From Chrysemys picta bellii (Eukaryota; Chordata; Testudines; Emydidae): a DNA stretch of 64,000 nucleotides. The notes beneath the pieces were generated by a model that made no database searches, was not told where the DNA came from, and worked only from the letters and a program-made list of their open reading frames with translations. The stretch spans positions 3,667,001 through 3,731,000 of the forward strand of contig NC_088809.1 of assembly GCF_011386835.1 (NCBI RefSeq). Reading direction: 5' to 3'. Every line of letters starts with the position of its first letter. Positions within the stretch are counted from its first letter, which is position 1. A program made the translations under genes and the position numbers. Positions 1 to 18,900 of the stretch are shown in pieces.

Positions 1-561
1 GTACAATTACTAGGCTAATTGCTAATCGTGCATAAATGTGTTAATCATTCTTGATGGTCCAAATATATACTAATATAACTGTAAGATATTATATGAAATT
101 GATGTGAGGCCTTCCTTTTTGAAAAACTGGGAACAAAATGGGATTTGAAATATGGTGATCATACTAAATTCTTACTCAGCAACATACTTAAGCAATGTAC
201 TTTAAAGTCATGAAGTAAATAGGATTGCTCGTGTATTTAAAGTACTGTGTTAAGTACATTATTGAATAAGGATCTATATCAGAAAGGACAAGTACATCTG
301 ACTTACTTCCCAGTAAGACATTTAAAGTTATTTATTAGTAACATCTGCTAGTAAAGTTAACTGTTAAACTATTTTAAGTACAGCAGAAAATCAGGACACA
401 TTAAAAAAAATCTGGAAAAGCATTTTTGAGGCACAAACAATATAGAAAGAATGAAATTCTAGATGCTGTAGCTATTTTAAGTAGACTAGTTGGTTTTGAA
501 TTTTTATTCACCTTTTAATTTTTACTATTTTTAATCTGTTTATATATATCTGTCTACACAG

Positions 562-7152
<6,591 letters not shown>

Positions 7153-7365
7153 TTACATGGTACTTGATATTTGTTTGTTTAAGAAGGTTAAGAAAATGAA
7201 CAGTGGATACTGAAATCCTACATTTATATACTGGACAGTTGCAAACAGTCAGGGAACAAACTTTCTTTGATGATCCAATGACTTCAACCCACATATCAAG
7301 AGAGAAAAGCCAAAGGAAAAGGGACTATTGCATTTATCTCTGTTTGAGAATCGTAGAACTGGAAG

Positions 7366-7765
7366 GTTTCAGCCGTGTTAGCCTGTATCTGCAAAAAGAA
7401 CAGGAGTACTTGTGGGACCTTAGAGACTAACAAATTTATTTCAGCATACGCTTTCGTGGGCTACAGCCCACTTCATCTGATGCATAGAATGGAACACACT
7501 GAAAGAAGATATTTATATATACAGAGAACATGAAAAGGTGGGAGTAGCCATGTCAACTGTAAGAGGCCAATCAATTGAGATGAGCTATCATCAGCAGGAG
7601 AAAACATTTTTTTAAAGTGATAATCGAGATGACCCATAGAAGGTGTGAGGATAACTTAACATGGGGAAATAGATTCAATGAGTGTAATGACCCAACCATT
7701 CCCAGTCTCTGTTTAAACCTAAGTTCATTGTATCTAATTTGCATATTAATTCAAGTTCAGCAGTC
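7366..7765 (+). repeat. Longer SINE/Penelope-like repeat, 'tttcagccgtgttagcct' subfamily
   Basis: Begins ggtttcagccgtgttagc, then cttgtgggaccttagagac, then the stem motif ctttcgtgggctacagccca with cttcatctgatgcatag. Body similarity to the family as I know it from turtle genomes continues to about 7765 (cattcccagtctctgttt, ttcagcagtctgg). The hairpin region 7449-7474 is the counterpart of the motif discussed in the hammerhead finding, read on the minus strand. Confidence 0.7.
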
Positions 7766-7840
7766 TGGAAGGGACCTTGAGAGGTCATCTAGTCCAGTCC
7801 CCTGCACTCAAGGCAGGACTAAGCATTATACTGAGCCTTT
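7766..7840. mobile_element. CR1 LINE fragment
   Basis: The stretch ggaagggaccttgagaggtc followed by atctagtccagtcccctgca and ggcaggactaagcatta is characteristic of the CR1 LINE 3' region in birds and turtles. It is only about 75 bp and abuts the preceding repeat directly, so it was probably the target of that insertion or part of a composite. Confidence 0.7.
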
Positions 7841-8727
7841 TGAACAAAATCCCTGGTGTCAAAGTTTGTGTGATGGTGTTTAAACAGAGTTCTTTACTTT
7901 CTATTGGTTAAACAAATCAAACAAATGTAATATACAATATTTTTTTCCTTTTGGAGAAATTATTCCAATCTCTTTGATGTCCATTACTGTATTTTCTATA
8001 CTGATCTCTCTAATGCATGAGAAATCATTTTGTGTACTGAGAATAGTTAAGTTCTGAAAATATGAAAAAAAGACATTTCAGCTTTGAAGTAGAACCACAA
8101 TATGAAGTATGTAATTTTGAAAGTTCTGGATATAGTGGTGTTTTCATTTTGGCTACCAGTGTTATTTATCATGGACCCCATTCTACAGTGTGGTGAGCCT
8201 TCTGTGAAAAGATGAACTCCTTCAACTTTCACTGACCTATCATGATCTGTTTTCTGGTCTATAATGCTCGGGGTAATTTTATATGTCTAGTTCTTTTTCC
8301 TCATTTGTATGTATACATTCCCTTTCATAAGAGCAATAGATCACTAAAATTAATTAATTTAAGAGGGATCATTGTTTGGGTTGATTTAAATCACTGGGTC
8401 TTTGGCCTTTTGCTATTACCACTTGAAAATCCACTTCTTGTCATGTTTTACTGCTTAAACAGAATACTTGTTACCTATTGAGTGTTGTTCTTGGGTTTAA
8501 ATTAATGCCCAATCCCTGCTACTTTGGGGAGATTAGCAGTAAATATTTATCTATGAAGAAATTATTTTTAAAAAAATCAGTTGAATGCATTGTAATTGTG
8601 AACCATTAAGCTTTTCTGAATTCAAAGTACTGTATGTTGCACTTTCTGTAGCACTTTTTATTTGATCAGTCCTCAAGACATGTAACTTTGAATTGTTTTT
8701 ATTTTATTTTATGTACGTGTATATAAA

Positions 8728-8733
8728 AATAAA
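8728..8733 (+). promoter_or_regulatory. TRPV3: AATAAA polyadenylation signal, candidate for TRPV3
   Basis: A canonical hexamer about 1.58 kb past the TRPV3 stop, with a T/G-rich stretch just after it (tttttgctctatgtatgttc). Assignment to TRPV3 is by position only. Confidence 0.45.
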
Positions 8734-8760
8734 TATTTTTGCTCTATGTATGTTCAATAT

Positions 8761-10884
8761 AATGTATTCCTGTAGAATGTGCCTTAGTCTTCATGGATTC
8801 TGATCTAATTTTTTCATTGTTAATTTCTATTTTGAGGAGACTATTCAGAAAAGATATAGCCAAGTCTGTGTTTGTGTGGTAGAAAGAGATGCATTAGATC
8901 CTTACAATTGCATCAGTTATCTCCACAGTGGGTCAGCTGATCCCCAAGACTAATGTTTTAATGCAAAAGGACATAAAGAAACTACACAGCAGGGAGCAGG
9001 GTGCAGAGCTAGTTGGGATGGTAAATGTGGTTGTCATTAATTGGCTTTCTATAGATCCTGTATCCTCGGTCTCTTACTATGCACAGCCCCTGTAGAGATG
9101 TCAAGCAGAACTGAAACAGACTCCACAAAGTTGAAATCTTAGAAAACAAAGCTTACTTTTATTGGAGGAGATTCATGGGTGGTGTCAATGTGATGACTGA
9201 ACCCTTTTTTGGCCTAGTAGCACATGTGAGTAAGAAATCAGAGTCTTATGGGAATATTTCTTCAGTGCTAATAGCTTTTTTTGGAAATTGTCAGCCAAGA
9301 ATATTGCAGTAGGGCCACATGTTTGCTTTTTGGTTAATTCACCTATGCCTGTCAGTTACCTGGGAAAACACTCCTCTTCATATATAGAACTGAGAAGACA
9401 CAGCACATACACGGAACTTTACTCTGGTCATCTTGTCAACTTCTAGTAGTTTTCCAATCAGGATACACTTATGCTATCGTGGCCAAAGGGCCTAGCTAGA
9501 CCACACAGTACCAGATGGTTTCTGTGCAGTAGGATTGCAAGGACCTTGACCATAATGAATAATAGGTAGAGAAAGCCAAATTCTATACTTTTGATATACA
9601 GTAATATTTATTTAAAAATCAAGAAATAAAGCAGATAATTTAATAAACATGTATTTTTCTCCTGTATTTATTATTGCCTTAACACTGCAATTGAAACACA
9701 AAGCAAGGATAAAGAATATTGGTTGGGAGTGAGGGAGAAGAAATACATCACTTCTAAAAGGAAAAGGAAGGTGCAATAATTTTCTGGCCCATTAAATACT
9801 TGCTTTTGGCTATCTAAATAATGACATGGGTTGTAGCTGCTGAGGCATATGGGTATTGTATAATAGACTTACCACATAAGTTAATGTTAATTTATGAGGG
9901 ATTAAATCTAGTGAGAAATACAATATATTTTAAATTAAAACATTCTAAATCATCAATCTTTCTATTTACTGTATTATAGCAAGCACTCAGAACAGAAAAA
10001 AATGATTATATGCATCCCTCAAACTCACCAACTCTCACTTTTTTCAGTAGTCCCTTTCCTTTTTTAATTCAGCACCAGTAAGGTATGGAAGAGAAGGTAT
10101 AAAACACCCATCTATAATTTTTTTTTTCAATTCAAACAGTGGTTGGAGTTGTAAAGATTTAGGAAAATATTTTTGGTTAGCAAGTTATCAAGCCTAGAAT
10201 AACATAAAAATCTATAGAAAATTTAAATATGAGAATACTGAACAGCAACCAGATTTTCCTGTGCAATCACATTTGCATCTTATTGTTATCACTAATATTT
10301 TTCTGATACTGATTTTTGAGGAAGATTGCTAATATCAGAACCCTTTGCTTTTTCATTGTAATTAACACAACCTTCAACTTGTTACTGCAGAGGGCTTTTA
10401 AAAAATAATGCACATGGTTTTTAATGCTTTCTCAGCCTGACTGATGGCAATATGACAAAATAAATATTTAGAGAGTTAATTCATATCCCCCATTCTTTCT
10501 GTCTCTGTGATACTCAGGCTTGGTTCCTACAAATACAGAATCACTAAATTACAGTTTCAGCAGCCTGGTAAGCGCCACATGAAATCCTTTTAATGTTCTT
10601 TTTCATATATCCGAGATAGAATTTACGACTCCTCCTTCATCAAAAAACTTATGTCAATGAATTCACAACCTGGAAATGGTTTTTGCAGTGAAATGAAAAA
10701 CTCTCTCTAAACATGACTCATATTTTTCAATTGGCTCCCGTGGAAGTTAGTTGCTGATGCTTTCACTGATCTTATTAACGAAAGATTTTACAACACGTTT
10801 CTAATACATTTGTGAGGTTAATTATGTATCCAGATTGGATGTGGCAATTCTATAACATGTGGGCCTGTTCTTGCATTCTATATC

Positions 10885-10916
<32 letters not shown>

Positions 10917-10989
10917 CATTTTGAAATAACAGGAGTTCTGGGATGCAAGAACTGCGAGATCATACACTATGCCAAACATTTTATTTGAA
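8761..10989. other. TRPV3-ASPA intergenic, no gene seen
   Basis: AT-rich non-coding sequence between the two convergent genes. I see no exon with splice sites, no RNA gene and no confident repeat apart from the (TATC)n microsatellite at 10880-10914. It ends where the GC-rich Ngaro-like insertion begins. Confidence 0.6.
10880..10914. repeat. (TATC)n microsatellite
   Basis: About eight uninterrupted tetranucleotide units following tatatctc. It is likely polymorphic in length. Confidence 0.95.
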
Positions 10990-12496
10990 ATTGCTCCATG
11001 TAATGACTGCCCTGCACCTTTAAGCAGGGTTTTTTTGGCTAGTCTGGCGAGTGAAGAGAACAGTGCTTTATGGCTGGCTGGAAGGGAGATGAAAACTGCT
11101 GCAAAAGGAGCAGCGTGGTCGCTGACATCCCCTGGGAATGCAGGGTTCGAAAAGGAGCAGCACGGTGCCGGGAGCCTGCCTTTTTACACAGACCAAGGCT
11201 GAGGCAGGAGGGTTCCAGTGTTCAGATCTACTCGGCTCCACATGGAAGCGAAGCAGGGCGGTGAGCAGGCCAAACCCTTCCCCCCACTTCGCTTCCAGCA
11301 TAAAGGCAGGAACTATCAGCAAGTCTCAGTAGGAGTGCTCCGGACTATAGTTAGCTCTGCTCCACCCACGTGGAAGCAGAGCAGGGAGGAGGGAGATTCT
11401 CCCTCTTCAGTCCCACTTCAGTCCCGGAATAGAGAAGCAGGCCCTTGTTCCAGCATGGCTCCTGGCAGACACGGAACAATAAGAGCGGGAAGGAACAGGG
11501 GGAAGATTAATTCTCCATCCCCCCTGGTTCAGGCGGGGTGAGGCAGGCATAGCAGAGTGAATTCACAAAGGGAGGTGCAGTTGAGTAGCAAAGCAGCTCG
11601 GAGCCAGATTCTGTCCCTCGGTATACAGATGAGTAGAGGGAGTGGGAGTGCGACCCCCCCCCCCCCATAGCAGCTGTCCGGTGCACAGAGGTTTAGGGAA
11701 CAGGGTTTTTGTATTACCTGCTGTGGGCAGGAGACAGCAGGGGGATGGAATTTTGCTTCTCCCTCCCAGTTAGTGTCATGGGACAGGGAACTGGGGAGGA
11801 ATCAAACCCTGCACAGGGCGGACGGAGTGCAGATATTTGGGCCGGGTGAGCCAAGGGCAGGATCCTTGCAACAAGAGCGAGGGGTTGGAGGAGCCAGGGA
11901 TAGTGCTTTTCATTACCAAGGGCAGCCTATCAGGCTTGGGCAAGGGTCTCAAAGTGAGGCACTCACCCAGGAAAGTGAGCTGGCTGCGTTTGATGGTGGG
12001 ACAGTCAGCTGGGATTTGATACAAGTAATCAGGGTTATTGTGTCAGGTTGTTTCCACAGCTTTGCAGGCCATACAAGGTGTAATGGTTCGCCCAGATCTA
12101 GGATATTCCACTCAAGTGATTGCAGGAGATGAGGCAGACACTGTGGATGGGGTGAGTTAAATGAGGATCCCATACCAAAATGATGTGGCAAAGGTGGGGA
12201 TTGCGGGCACTAGTGGTTCCTCGGAGGCTTAACCCCCAAAAAACAAACAAAAAAAACCCCATGATGGGGTATCACATGGGCCAGCCAGAAACTGTCTCAG
12301 TTGCCCCTGGACTCCCACCCCCATAAGCAGAGCCAGGGTATTGCACGGCTGATACAGGCTAACTGTAAGTTCCTCAAACATGGGGACAGCATGGGAGAGG
12401 TGTCTTGCTAAGGCTGCATTCCTTAGCTATGCTTGTGTTACAGTTGAAGCTTACCCAGAGAGAAGCCCAGCTTTGTTAGATACATAAATATAATCG

Positions 12497-12607
12497 GGCG
12501 GGCATGCAATACATTCAGTGGCATACATCTAATCACAGCAGTTGCTGTTACAGCACTGGGTGGGCATGCAATACATTCCTGGGCATACATTTCTTTATAG
12601 CAGTGGG
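12497..12607. repeat. Tandem near-repeat inside the Ngaro-like element
   Basis: The motif gggcatgcaatacattc followed by ggcatacat occurs twice, from about 12501 and 12562. Each is followed by an agcagt segment. A weaker third echo (gcatgcatgcaaaacat) starts near 12632. This is degenerate tandem duplication of about 60 bp in the element's non-coding part. Confidence 0.8.
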
Positions 12608-12784
12608 TTTTGCAGGATCTGTACCTTCAGGCATGCATGCAAAACATGTTTTGGGTCTCGTACAGCACATTCCTGCCACAATGGTGAGGGGAGGTATAGG
12701 ACGCAGGGTAGAACAAATGACACCTGCAAGTAGGCCCTGTTTGAACAGGGCGTGGGTGACAGAAGGCAGGCCGGTGCAAGGGTC

Positions 12785-13150
12785 CAGCTTCAAGCATTGG
12801 AATGGGCTAAGGCCTCCTGTGGGACTACCCCAGCAAAGCCAATGGGTCAAATCTATGTGCTGGGTTTTTTAATGGGGGTTCTTCTCCCCTTTATATAAAA
12901 TAATAATGATTAAAGTCAAGGGTGGGGTTTGGCCATTTTAAGGCAATAATTCCACAAGAATGAATTTGGGGTACAGGGGCAGGCAGGGCCATCCAGCCAA
13001 TTTCCTGTGGATAACTTGTGGGTTTCCCCCAAGGCTAGTTTCAAGCAGCAATGGAATGAGCTATGGCCTCCAGTGCGACTACCCCAGCAAGGCTGTTGGG
13101 TCAGTTTTGTGGGCTGGGTTTACTGTGGGTTCTTATCCCCTTTGTGTTTT
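12785..13150. repeat. Imperfect 250-bp-spaced direct repeat in the Ngaro-like element
   Basis: Two copies share the order: aagcattggaatgggctaag or aagcagcaatggaatgagct, then ggcctcc, gactaccccagcaa, tgggtca, tgtgctgggttt or tgtgggctgggttt, and a gggttcttctccccttt-like end. The copies lie at about 12789-12896 and 13044-13145. They flank the recombinase frame's 5' side and may be remnants of the split direct repeats of Ngaro elements. Confidence 0.7.
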
Positions 13151-13265
13151 GCCCCGAGGCTTGGCCCCCGGAAAGGCTTCAGGGAATTACATTGTTTCAT
13201 AACCTCTCTGAGGTTGACAATGGCATAGCACACGCCTTGTCTCATTTTCAGGTCCACAGATTTCT

Positions 13266-14128
13266 GGAGTTGGTACCAGGAGCCAGTCGGGAACCCAGGC
13301 AGATGCCACTAGCGCTATGGAACCTTAGAAGAATGGTAGAATGGTTGTCAGTGTGGTGTGGAGATCAGTTGCTCCATGCACGTGGCAGGGTTGTGAGAGA
13401 AGTTTTAATGATTTCATGCAATTTCAGGATTAGGAAGGCTGGTCAGTGATATGGCCCATTACAGAGGAACAGGTGCTGCAGCACATGCTGTCGTTGGCAA
13501 ACCGTCAACTGGCATCCTCCACAATCTCGAATCGCCTTTCTGCCATTACATTCGTCAGTAGGCTAAATGGTTATCCTGATCTTTGCAGTGGTTTTTTTAG
13601 TTGGAAGGTTTTTGGCTCATGGACAGGAGTCGGTCTTGTTCAGGGCTGCATTCTTGACAGCAGTTTTTGGTGCTTTCAGGATCAGTGAGCTAGTATCTGG
13701 GTCTGGTAGGAAGGGCTTTGCAACTGCGGGATATACAATGGCAGGAGCATTCAATAATATTACACTTGTGACGGTCAAAGACAGATCAAGTTGGCCAGGG
13801 TGAATCTGTGATCCTCTGGCAGGATGGTGAGCCTGGAGTCTGCCCAGTTCAGGCTTTGAAGGCCTACTGGGTTATACGGCCAAAGGGGAAAGGCTCCCTT
13901 TTTATGCATGGTGATGGGAGTCCCCTCATAGCATATCAATTTGTTACTGGGTTGAGACGGGGGCTGATGAGGTTGGGGCTGCCAGCCCTTGAATTTGGTT
14001 CCCACTCATTCAGAATCGGGGCAGCAACGGCAGCAGCACAGATAGGTATGGGAGCAGAGGCAATCGGGAGTTGGCATTCGGATGCGTACCGAACGTATGC
14101 AAGACCTCAGGTGGTAAGTCAGCATTAA
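13266..14128 (+). pseudogene. Broken tyrosine recombinase of a Ngaro-like element
   Basis: The reading frame shifts at least twice, so no full protein can be made. Pieces: an N-terminal part around 13313-13446 ending in a stop; a core-binding-like segment at 13446-13570 (SNRLSAITFVSRLNGYP); a segment at about 13600-13800 with the first catalytic arginine in GAFRISEL (codon 13678-13680); and a C-terminal segment at 13808-14128 with the H-x-x-R box in SHSFRIGAAT (His 14003, Arg 14012) and SWHSDAYRTYARP, whose last Tyr (14096-14098) is the likely nucleophile. Catalytic residues survive although the frame does not. This is the enzyme that would insert the circular cDNA in Ngaro/DIRS elements. Turtle annotations often call such genes XerD-like integrase. 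Confidence 0.8.
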
Positions 14129-14165
14129 TTTGTCATAATCTCATTACAGATATTGGATGACCAGC

Positions 14166-14800
14166 CATGCAGACGGTGGTGTGGGTCTGCAGGCATAGTA
14201 TTGTCTTTTGTGCCCATAGTCACGTGTCCAGGGTTGCCTGAGGGTTCACAGCTGGGCTTTGGTGATGAGGCTATACTCAGTTGGCATGCAAGGAGGGGCA
14301 AGTTATGGGATCAACTAATACCGATGCTATTTGATGTGTGGGCCCATCAGCAGCCCCCGGATATAATGTGGTGCATTTTGGGGAAAACGATTTGGGAATG
14401 CTTAAAGGAGTGGAACTAATGCTCAGAGCAAGGAGGGACTTGGGGGCTGATCCTTGAACTTTTTCCAGGAGTTAATATGATTTGGTCAGACATGCTTCAG
14501 GGTCTATCGGGGAGCCGTGAGCCCCCTCAGGATGGACAAGGCAAGGAGTTATGTGAACAGGGAGGTGGCCAAATTCCTTGGGACCAGAGGAAAGACTGAT
14601 TTCACATCCTGGCATAGTATATGGGGCAGCAGAGTTGTTTTGGGAGCATGGGGTGCACCTGTCTGACTTAGGTGCTGTCATGTTTTTAACTGGTATAAAA
14701 TATGGCATTAGGAGATGTGTGGGGAGGAGGCTGCCAAGGTGTCTCCTTGTGGCAGATGTCCAGTGCAGGTACTCCATAGGAAAGGAATACAGCGATCAGA
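14166..14800 (+). pseudogene. Broken SGNH-hydrolase-like frame of a Ngaro-like element
   Basis: Sequence after the recombinase, in several frames, matches the hydrolase-like ORF of Ngaro elements. Block I reads CRHSIVF, where the family has a GHS/GDS-type serine motif. Block III reads HFGENDLG (14372-14395), the G-x-N-D motif. The last block reads EHGVHLSD (14644-14667), where the family has D-G-V-H, so the catalytic Asp is replaced by His. Stops and frameshifts separate the blocks. Its role in the retrotransposon cycle is unknown. It follows the recombinase by about 40 bp. Confidence 0.7.
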
Positions 14801-14925
14801 TAAATGGCTTGGAAAAAGACTTAAAAAGAGGTGTTCATTAAAGGTTGGGGACTCCTATGATTGGTATGTCAGGGAGCAAACCCCCCATTCTTATAGCCAA
14901 CCTTAACCCTCCTAGGAGGTAGGGG

Positions 14926-15090
14926 TGGATGGTAAGGTCCTGGCAATGGATTTGCTGGAGGGAACGGGTATATAAAAAAGAGGGGGAGCTGGTGGAAACC
15001 CCTCACCCCAGGTATGGTAAGGTCCTGGCAATGGATTTGCTAGAGGGACATGGATGGAAAAAGAGGGGGAGCTGGTAACCCCCCCCCCAG
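14926..15090. repeat. 3' direct repeats of the Ngaro-like element
   Basis: Two adjacent copies of atggtaaggtcctggcaatg with gatttgct(g/a)gaggga, each followed by agagggggagctggt and a run of C. They start at about 14929 and 15014. Such repeats near the 3' end fit the split-direct-repeat ends of Ngaro elements. Confidence 0.8.
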
Positions 15091-15725
15091 GTAATTATGG
15101 AATAAACATGGGGTTACCTGCAGTGTACACAATTATCTGCCAGGTAGTCCCAAACATCTAATAAAATTGCGGCCTCATTAAACCAGTGTCAAATGTCTCC
15201 TGTCCTTCTTTTGGCATAGCCAGAAAACATGTAGATGTAACTGAAAAACTTTGCAATTACAGAACGCTTTATATTTTCATTGCTGCAGAAATTTTATCAA
15301 ATTTTCATCAAAATTCTTACACTTTCCACAAATATTGACCATGAAGTATAATATTGTACCAGTAAATTCCTGGGCACATAACATTTAATTTAAACATATG
15401 CCATTAACTCAACAAAATCAATTTTTTATTTATTTGTCTTTAACATTAACTAGATAATACTTTAAGTGTACCTGGTTTCCATTTTATTTTATTCAGAGTA
15501 ACTTTCTTACTCAAATTGAAAACATTTCCTAACACAGTGTGCATTTTTTCAGTAATGTAGACTTCAGGTTGCACAATTCTGAATAACATTTGGGAAAGAT
15601 TTAAAATTTGAATGTAGGAAAATCTTTAGATAAAAGTTTATAACACATTGATCAATAATTTGGTATATTATGTAGACACAATTTTGCAGAATGCATTAAA
15701 TAATTAGCTATATAAACTAGTAATA

Positions 15726-15731
15726 TTTATT
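15726..15731 (-). promoter_or_regulatory. ASPA: AATAAA polyadenylation signal, candidate for ASPA
   Basis: tttatt on +, so AATAAA on the ASPA strand, about 220 bp past the ASPA stop. It is a plausible end for a short 3' UTR. Further copies lie downstream toward 15.42 kb. Confidence 0.45.
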
Positions 15732-15952
15732 TTTAGTATCTGCAATAAACATGACTAAAAATAATACTTTGCATTTAAAAAGTGCTTTTCATCTTCAAAG
15801 TGCTTAGCAAAATTAATTAATACACAATTTTAAATTAAGGGTTAATTTCTGCATTGATTTTCCCCACTGACTTCACCTGGATTACATGGAGTAGCAATGA
15901 ATTTGGCCGTATGTCTAAAAAAGTTTTATAACCTTTCAGAAATGTCCTAGTT

Positions 15953-18900
15953 TTAAGACAAAGAGGATCTGATACCTTTTGCAGTAAGTTTTACTTTGAC
16001 TGTTTTTACAAAAGCTTGTTTCTTTTCATAATATGCAGCCTCATTCACAAATGTTGGGTATACTGTAGAATCCCCTTCATAATTAATGGTCTCTCCATCA
16101 AGAGTTAAAAATATAGGCTCCCCATTGTTCAGTGGCTGCCAGTCTTGATCCTTATAGGAAATTAGATTATAGATTGTTAGAAAATATATTATATTTTCAT
16201 CTTAATATTTTTGACAACTTTCATATAAGATTCTTAAGTTTATTATGCATAGTTATACTACTCTGTACAGTTTATGGCCAAAACTTTCAAAGCTCCACTG
16301 ATTTGGGACCTTAGGCATCTTGGGCCTGATTTTTAAAAGTGCTGAGCACTCACTATTCCAGTTGAAATAAATGGGAACTGTGAATGCTCAGCAACTCTGA
16401 AAATTAGGCCCAAGGTTTCTCAAAGGTTTGGCTCCCAAAATTGGAAGTACCTGTTTAGAATGAAAGTATACCATACTTTCTTTTCCTTGAGTTTTTGTTC
16501 AAAACTGAGTTTAGAACTTCCCGATCAATGACTGAAATACTGTAAACCATTAGTTATAAAACTTATATGAATGGTTCTGAAACATTCAATCTCTCCATTG
16601 GTGGGTTTGACATAATAGTAAATATCTTATTTGATGATATACCATATACTATACTATAAACCAAACATCAAATGGAATACCTATACAAATGTTGTAAATG
16701 AAGAATGATAGATTTTACCTGCAGGCTAGGGTGAATAACAGCAGTAATTTCACCATTTTTATTCCTGGGATAATCTACTTTTTCCATTATTTTGTAAATT
16801 TCAATTGTACATGGTGGAAATTCCTTTCCTAGAAAGGATAAATATATTTTTAAATGTCATGTCAGCAAATTCCCAGTTAAATAATATACCTAATTTACTA
16901 TTTTATTTAGAATGGCTGAAGTCATTAATTTGTATCTGTTCATAGTTTATAAGTTAGTAATTAACTCAAGTAATACGAATATGTCTAGCTCCAGATTTCC
17001 TATCCCGTGAAGGTCAGGTTGCTGAAAGACGACCCAGTTGCTTAGTGTTGCATAAAAATCTGGATCTAAATTTGAACAGTATTGTTGAAATCGGGGATCT
17101 CAATCACTGCATACACCGTAATAAATTCATTTTGTAGATAAGGAATTCATAAAATCTGACAGCATTATTTAATAGTTAGGGAATGATATTGATGGGAATG
17201 CATGCAGTTCTTGCATGCCTATGTCACTGCTTCAAGAATAAACTGACAATCAGCAGTCAAGCACAAACTTTCCCAATACAAAGATATTTTAATTTATAAC
17301 AACTCTGTATTTGACTTTGTATAGGTGCATAACAAAAGTTTATTACTTCAAATTATTTTATGAGAGTCAAAGGTATAGTAAGAAATGGAAATGAATAAGC
17401 TGCTCATTATAAATGTTTCTTTTTTATATTGCACTCTCAGCATACACTTACTATACAATAAGTTGTGAACACAGTTGTGAACTACCACTTTATATGTGTG
17501 ATGTATCTTGTAGGATCAAGTATCAGAGGGGTAGCCGTGTTAGTCTGGATCTGTAAAAAGCAACAGAGAGTCCTGTGGCACCTTTAAGACTAACCGATGT
17601 ATTGGAGCATAAGCTTTTGTGGGTGAATGTGGGTATACCTGCCCCTGGAAATTTCCATTACATGCATCCGACGAAGTGGGCATTCACCCACAAAAGCTTA
17701 TGCTCCAATACATCGGTTAGTCTTAAAGGTGCCACAGGACTCTCTGTTGCTTTTTGTAGGATCAAGTTTCACCATAGTTCTAGATTCTCAAGTTTCAATA
17801 AAAAAGGGCAAAAGACATTAACAATAGAAGTTCTTAAAGCTTAAGTGCAATTCTCAGTTCCAACATTCTTATACAATTATCATGCTGTAATTCAGAACGA
17901 GTAAAATAAATTGTAAATAATTTATTAAAGACTGTATGAATGAACTTACTATTAATACTACAATAATACAAAATATGAGTTGCATTTGTTTCATTGCAAA
18001 ATGCTGTAGCTTCATTTATTTAAAAAAATCTACTCTTTTGCAATGAGTTACTAGCAGAGAATAGGAGTGTTCATGCTTGCATGATTTACTATACCTTCAT
18101 TAAAAATGTGCACAAAATCGAGGCCATGTTTGATAATCTTTCTCATTTTGTCCAAAATATCAGCTCTAAGAACTCCTTGGGGCTGAGGCCCAACTTCCAC
18201 ACCTGTGTACAAATGAGGGAGATATTGATCGACATTGTATGTCACATGTATAGAATGCACGCTAAAAATATACATGCCTGTGTGTGTCTCTGCTTACTGT
18301 TTTAGAATTACCAGTTTAATTAACATTGAAGGCAAAATAATGCAATATTTCTCTAATGTTATCCTGTCTATTATAGTATAAATGAACAGGTTAGCCACTT
18401 TATCCCACCATCCCTTTTCTGGTTAACAATCAACATTCATCCTAGTTTTATTTATGAGAAATAAATACCTCTTCTGAGTTCAACATCAGTAATGCTTATA
18501 TCAAACAACATAATTTACTTTCTATCCTAAAATATTATAAATATCTCCAATAAAATATTATTCTTATGAAAAGAGGATAGTTTGAGTATAAAAAAAGGGG
18601 GGACAATTTAGGATGCAGAATGGATCATTTATTTACCAAATCAAGCCCATATGATTACGAAGCAGGTGGATGAACCTCATTATAGAAATTTGTTTAACTT
18701 AAAGAAACAACTTAAAAAGAAAAAGATCTGGAGACAGGCATCTATTTTAATAATTTTGGGGGATTGGAAAGTGGTCTCAACATTCATATTTACCAACAGG
18801 GTGTTTTGCTATAGATCGAGTTGTTGCATATTTCAAGTTAGGATGTTCAGTCAGGAAAACAGGACAGCATTCTGGGGCCAAAGCATTCTGTGAAGATTTG

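Larger units (their letters stand above)
7153..8760 (+). other. TRPV3: TRPV3 3' UTR (probable) with embedded repeats
   Basis: Sequence after the TRPV3 stop. It holds a retroelement copy at 7366-7765 and a CR1 scrap at 7766-7840. The best downstream cleavage signal is AATAAA at 8728-8733, followed by a T/G-rich stretch. That the UTR runs this far is inference; an earlier weaker signal cannot be excluded. ORFs here are repeat-derived or chance. Confidence 0.5.
10990..15190 (+). mobile_element. Ngaro-like (DIRS-type) YR retrotransposon, decayed
   Basis: A GC-rich block in AT-rich surroundings, starting near ctgccctgcacctttaagca and ending near taataaaattgcggcctc. In order it holds GC-rich 5' sequence with short broken ORFs (11.0-12.2 kb), internal direct repeats (12.5-13.15 kb), a broken tyrosine-recombinase frame (13.27-14.13 kb), a broken SGNH-hydrolase frame (14.17-14.8 kb), and two copies of a 3' repeat (14.93-15.09 kb). 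A recombinase followed by an SGNH hydrolase and repeats is known from vertebrate Ngaro elements. No reverse-transcriptase or RNase H motif is visible, so it is an internal-deletion derivative or a non-autonomous lineage. No clear target duplication was found, as expected for recombinase-mediated insertion. Termini are approximate. Confidence 0.75.

Noticed and set aside
11068..12191. Overlapping ORFs on both strands in the GC-rich 5' part of the Ngaro-like element
   Set aside because: They lack recognisable domains, overlap in several frames and reflect GC content; at most a decayed gag-like ORF.
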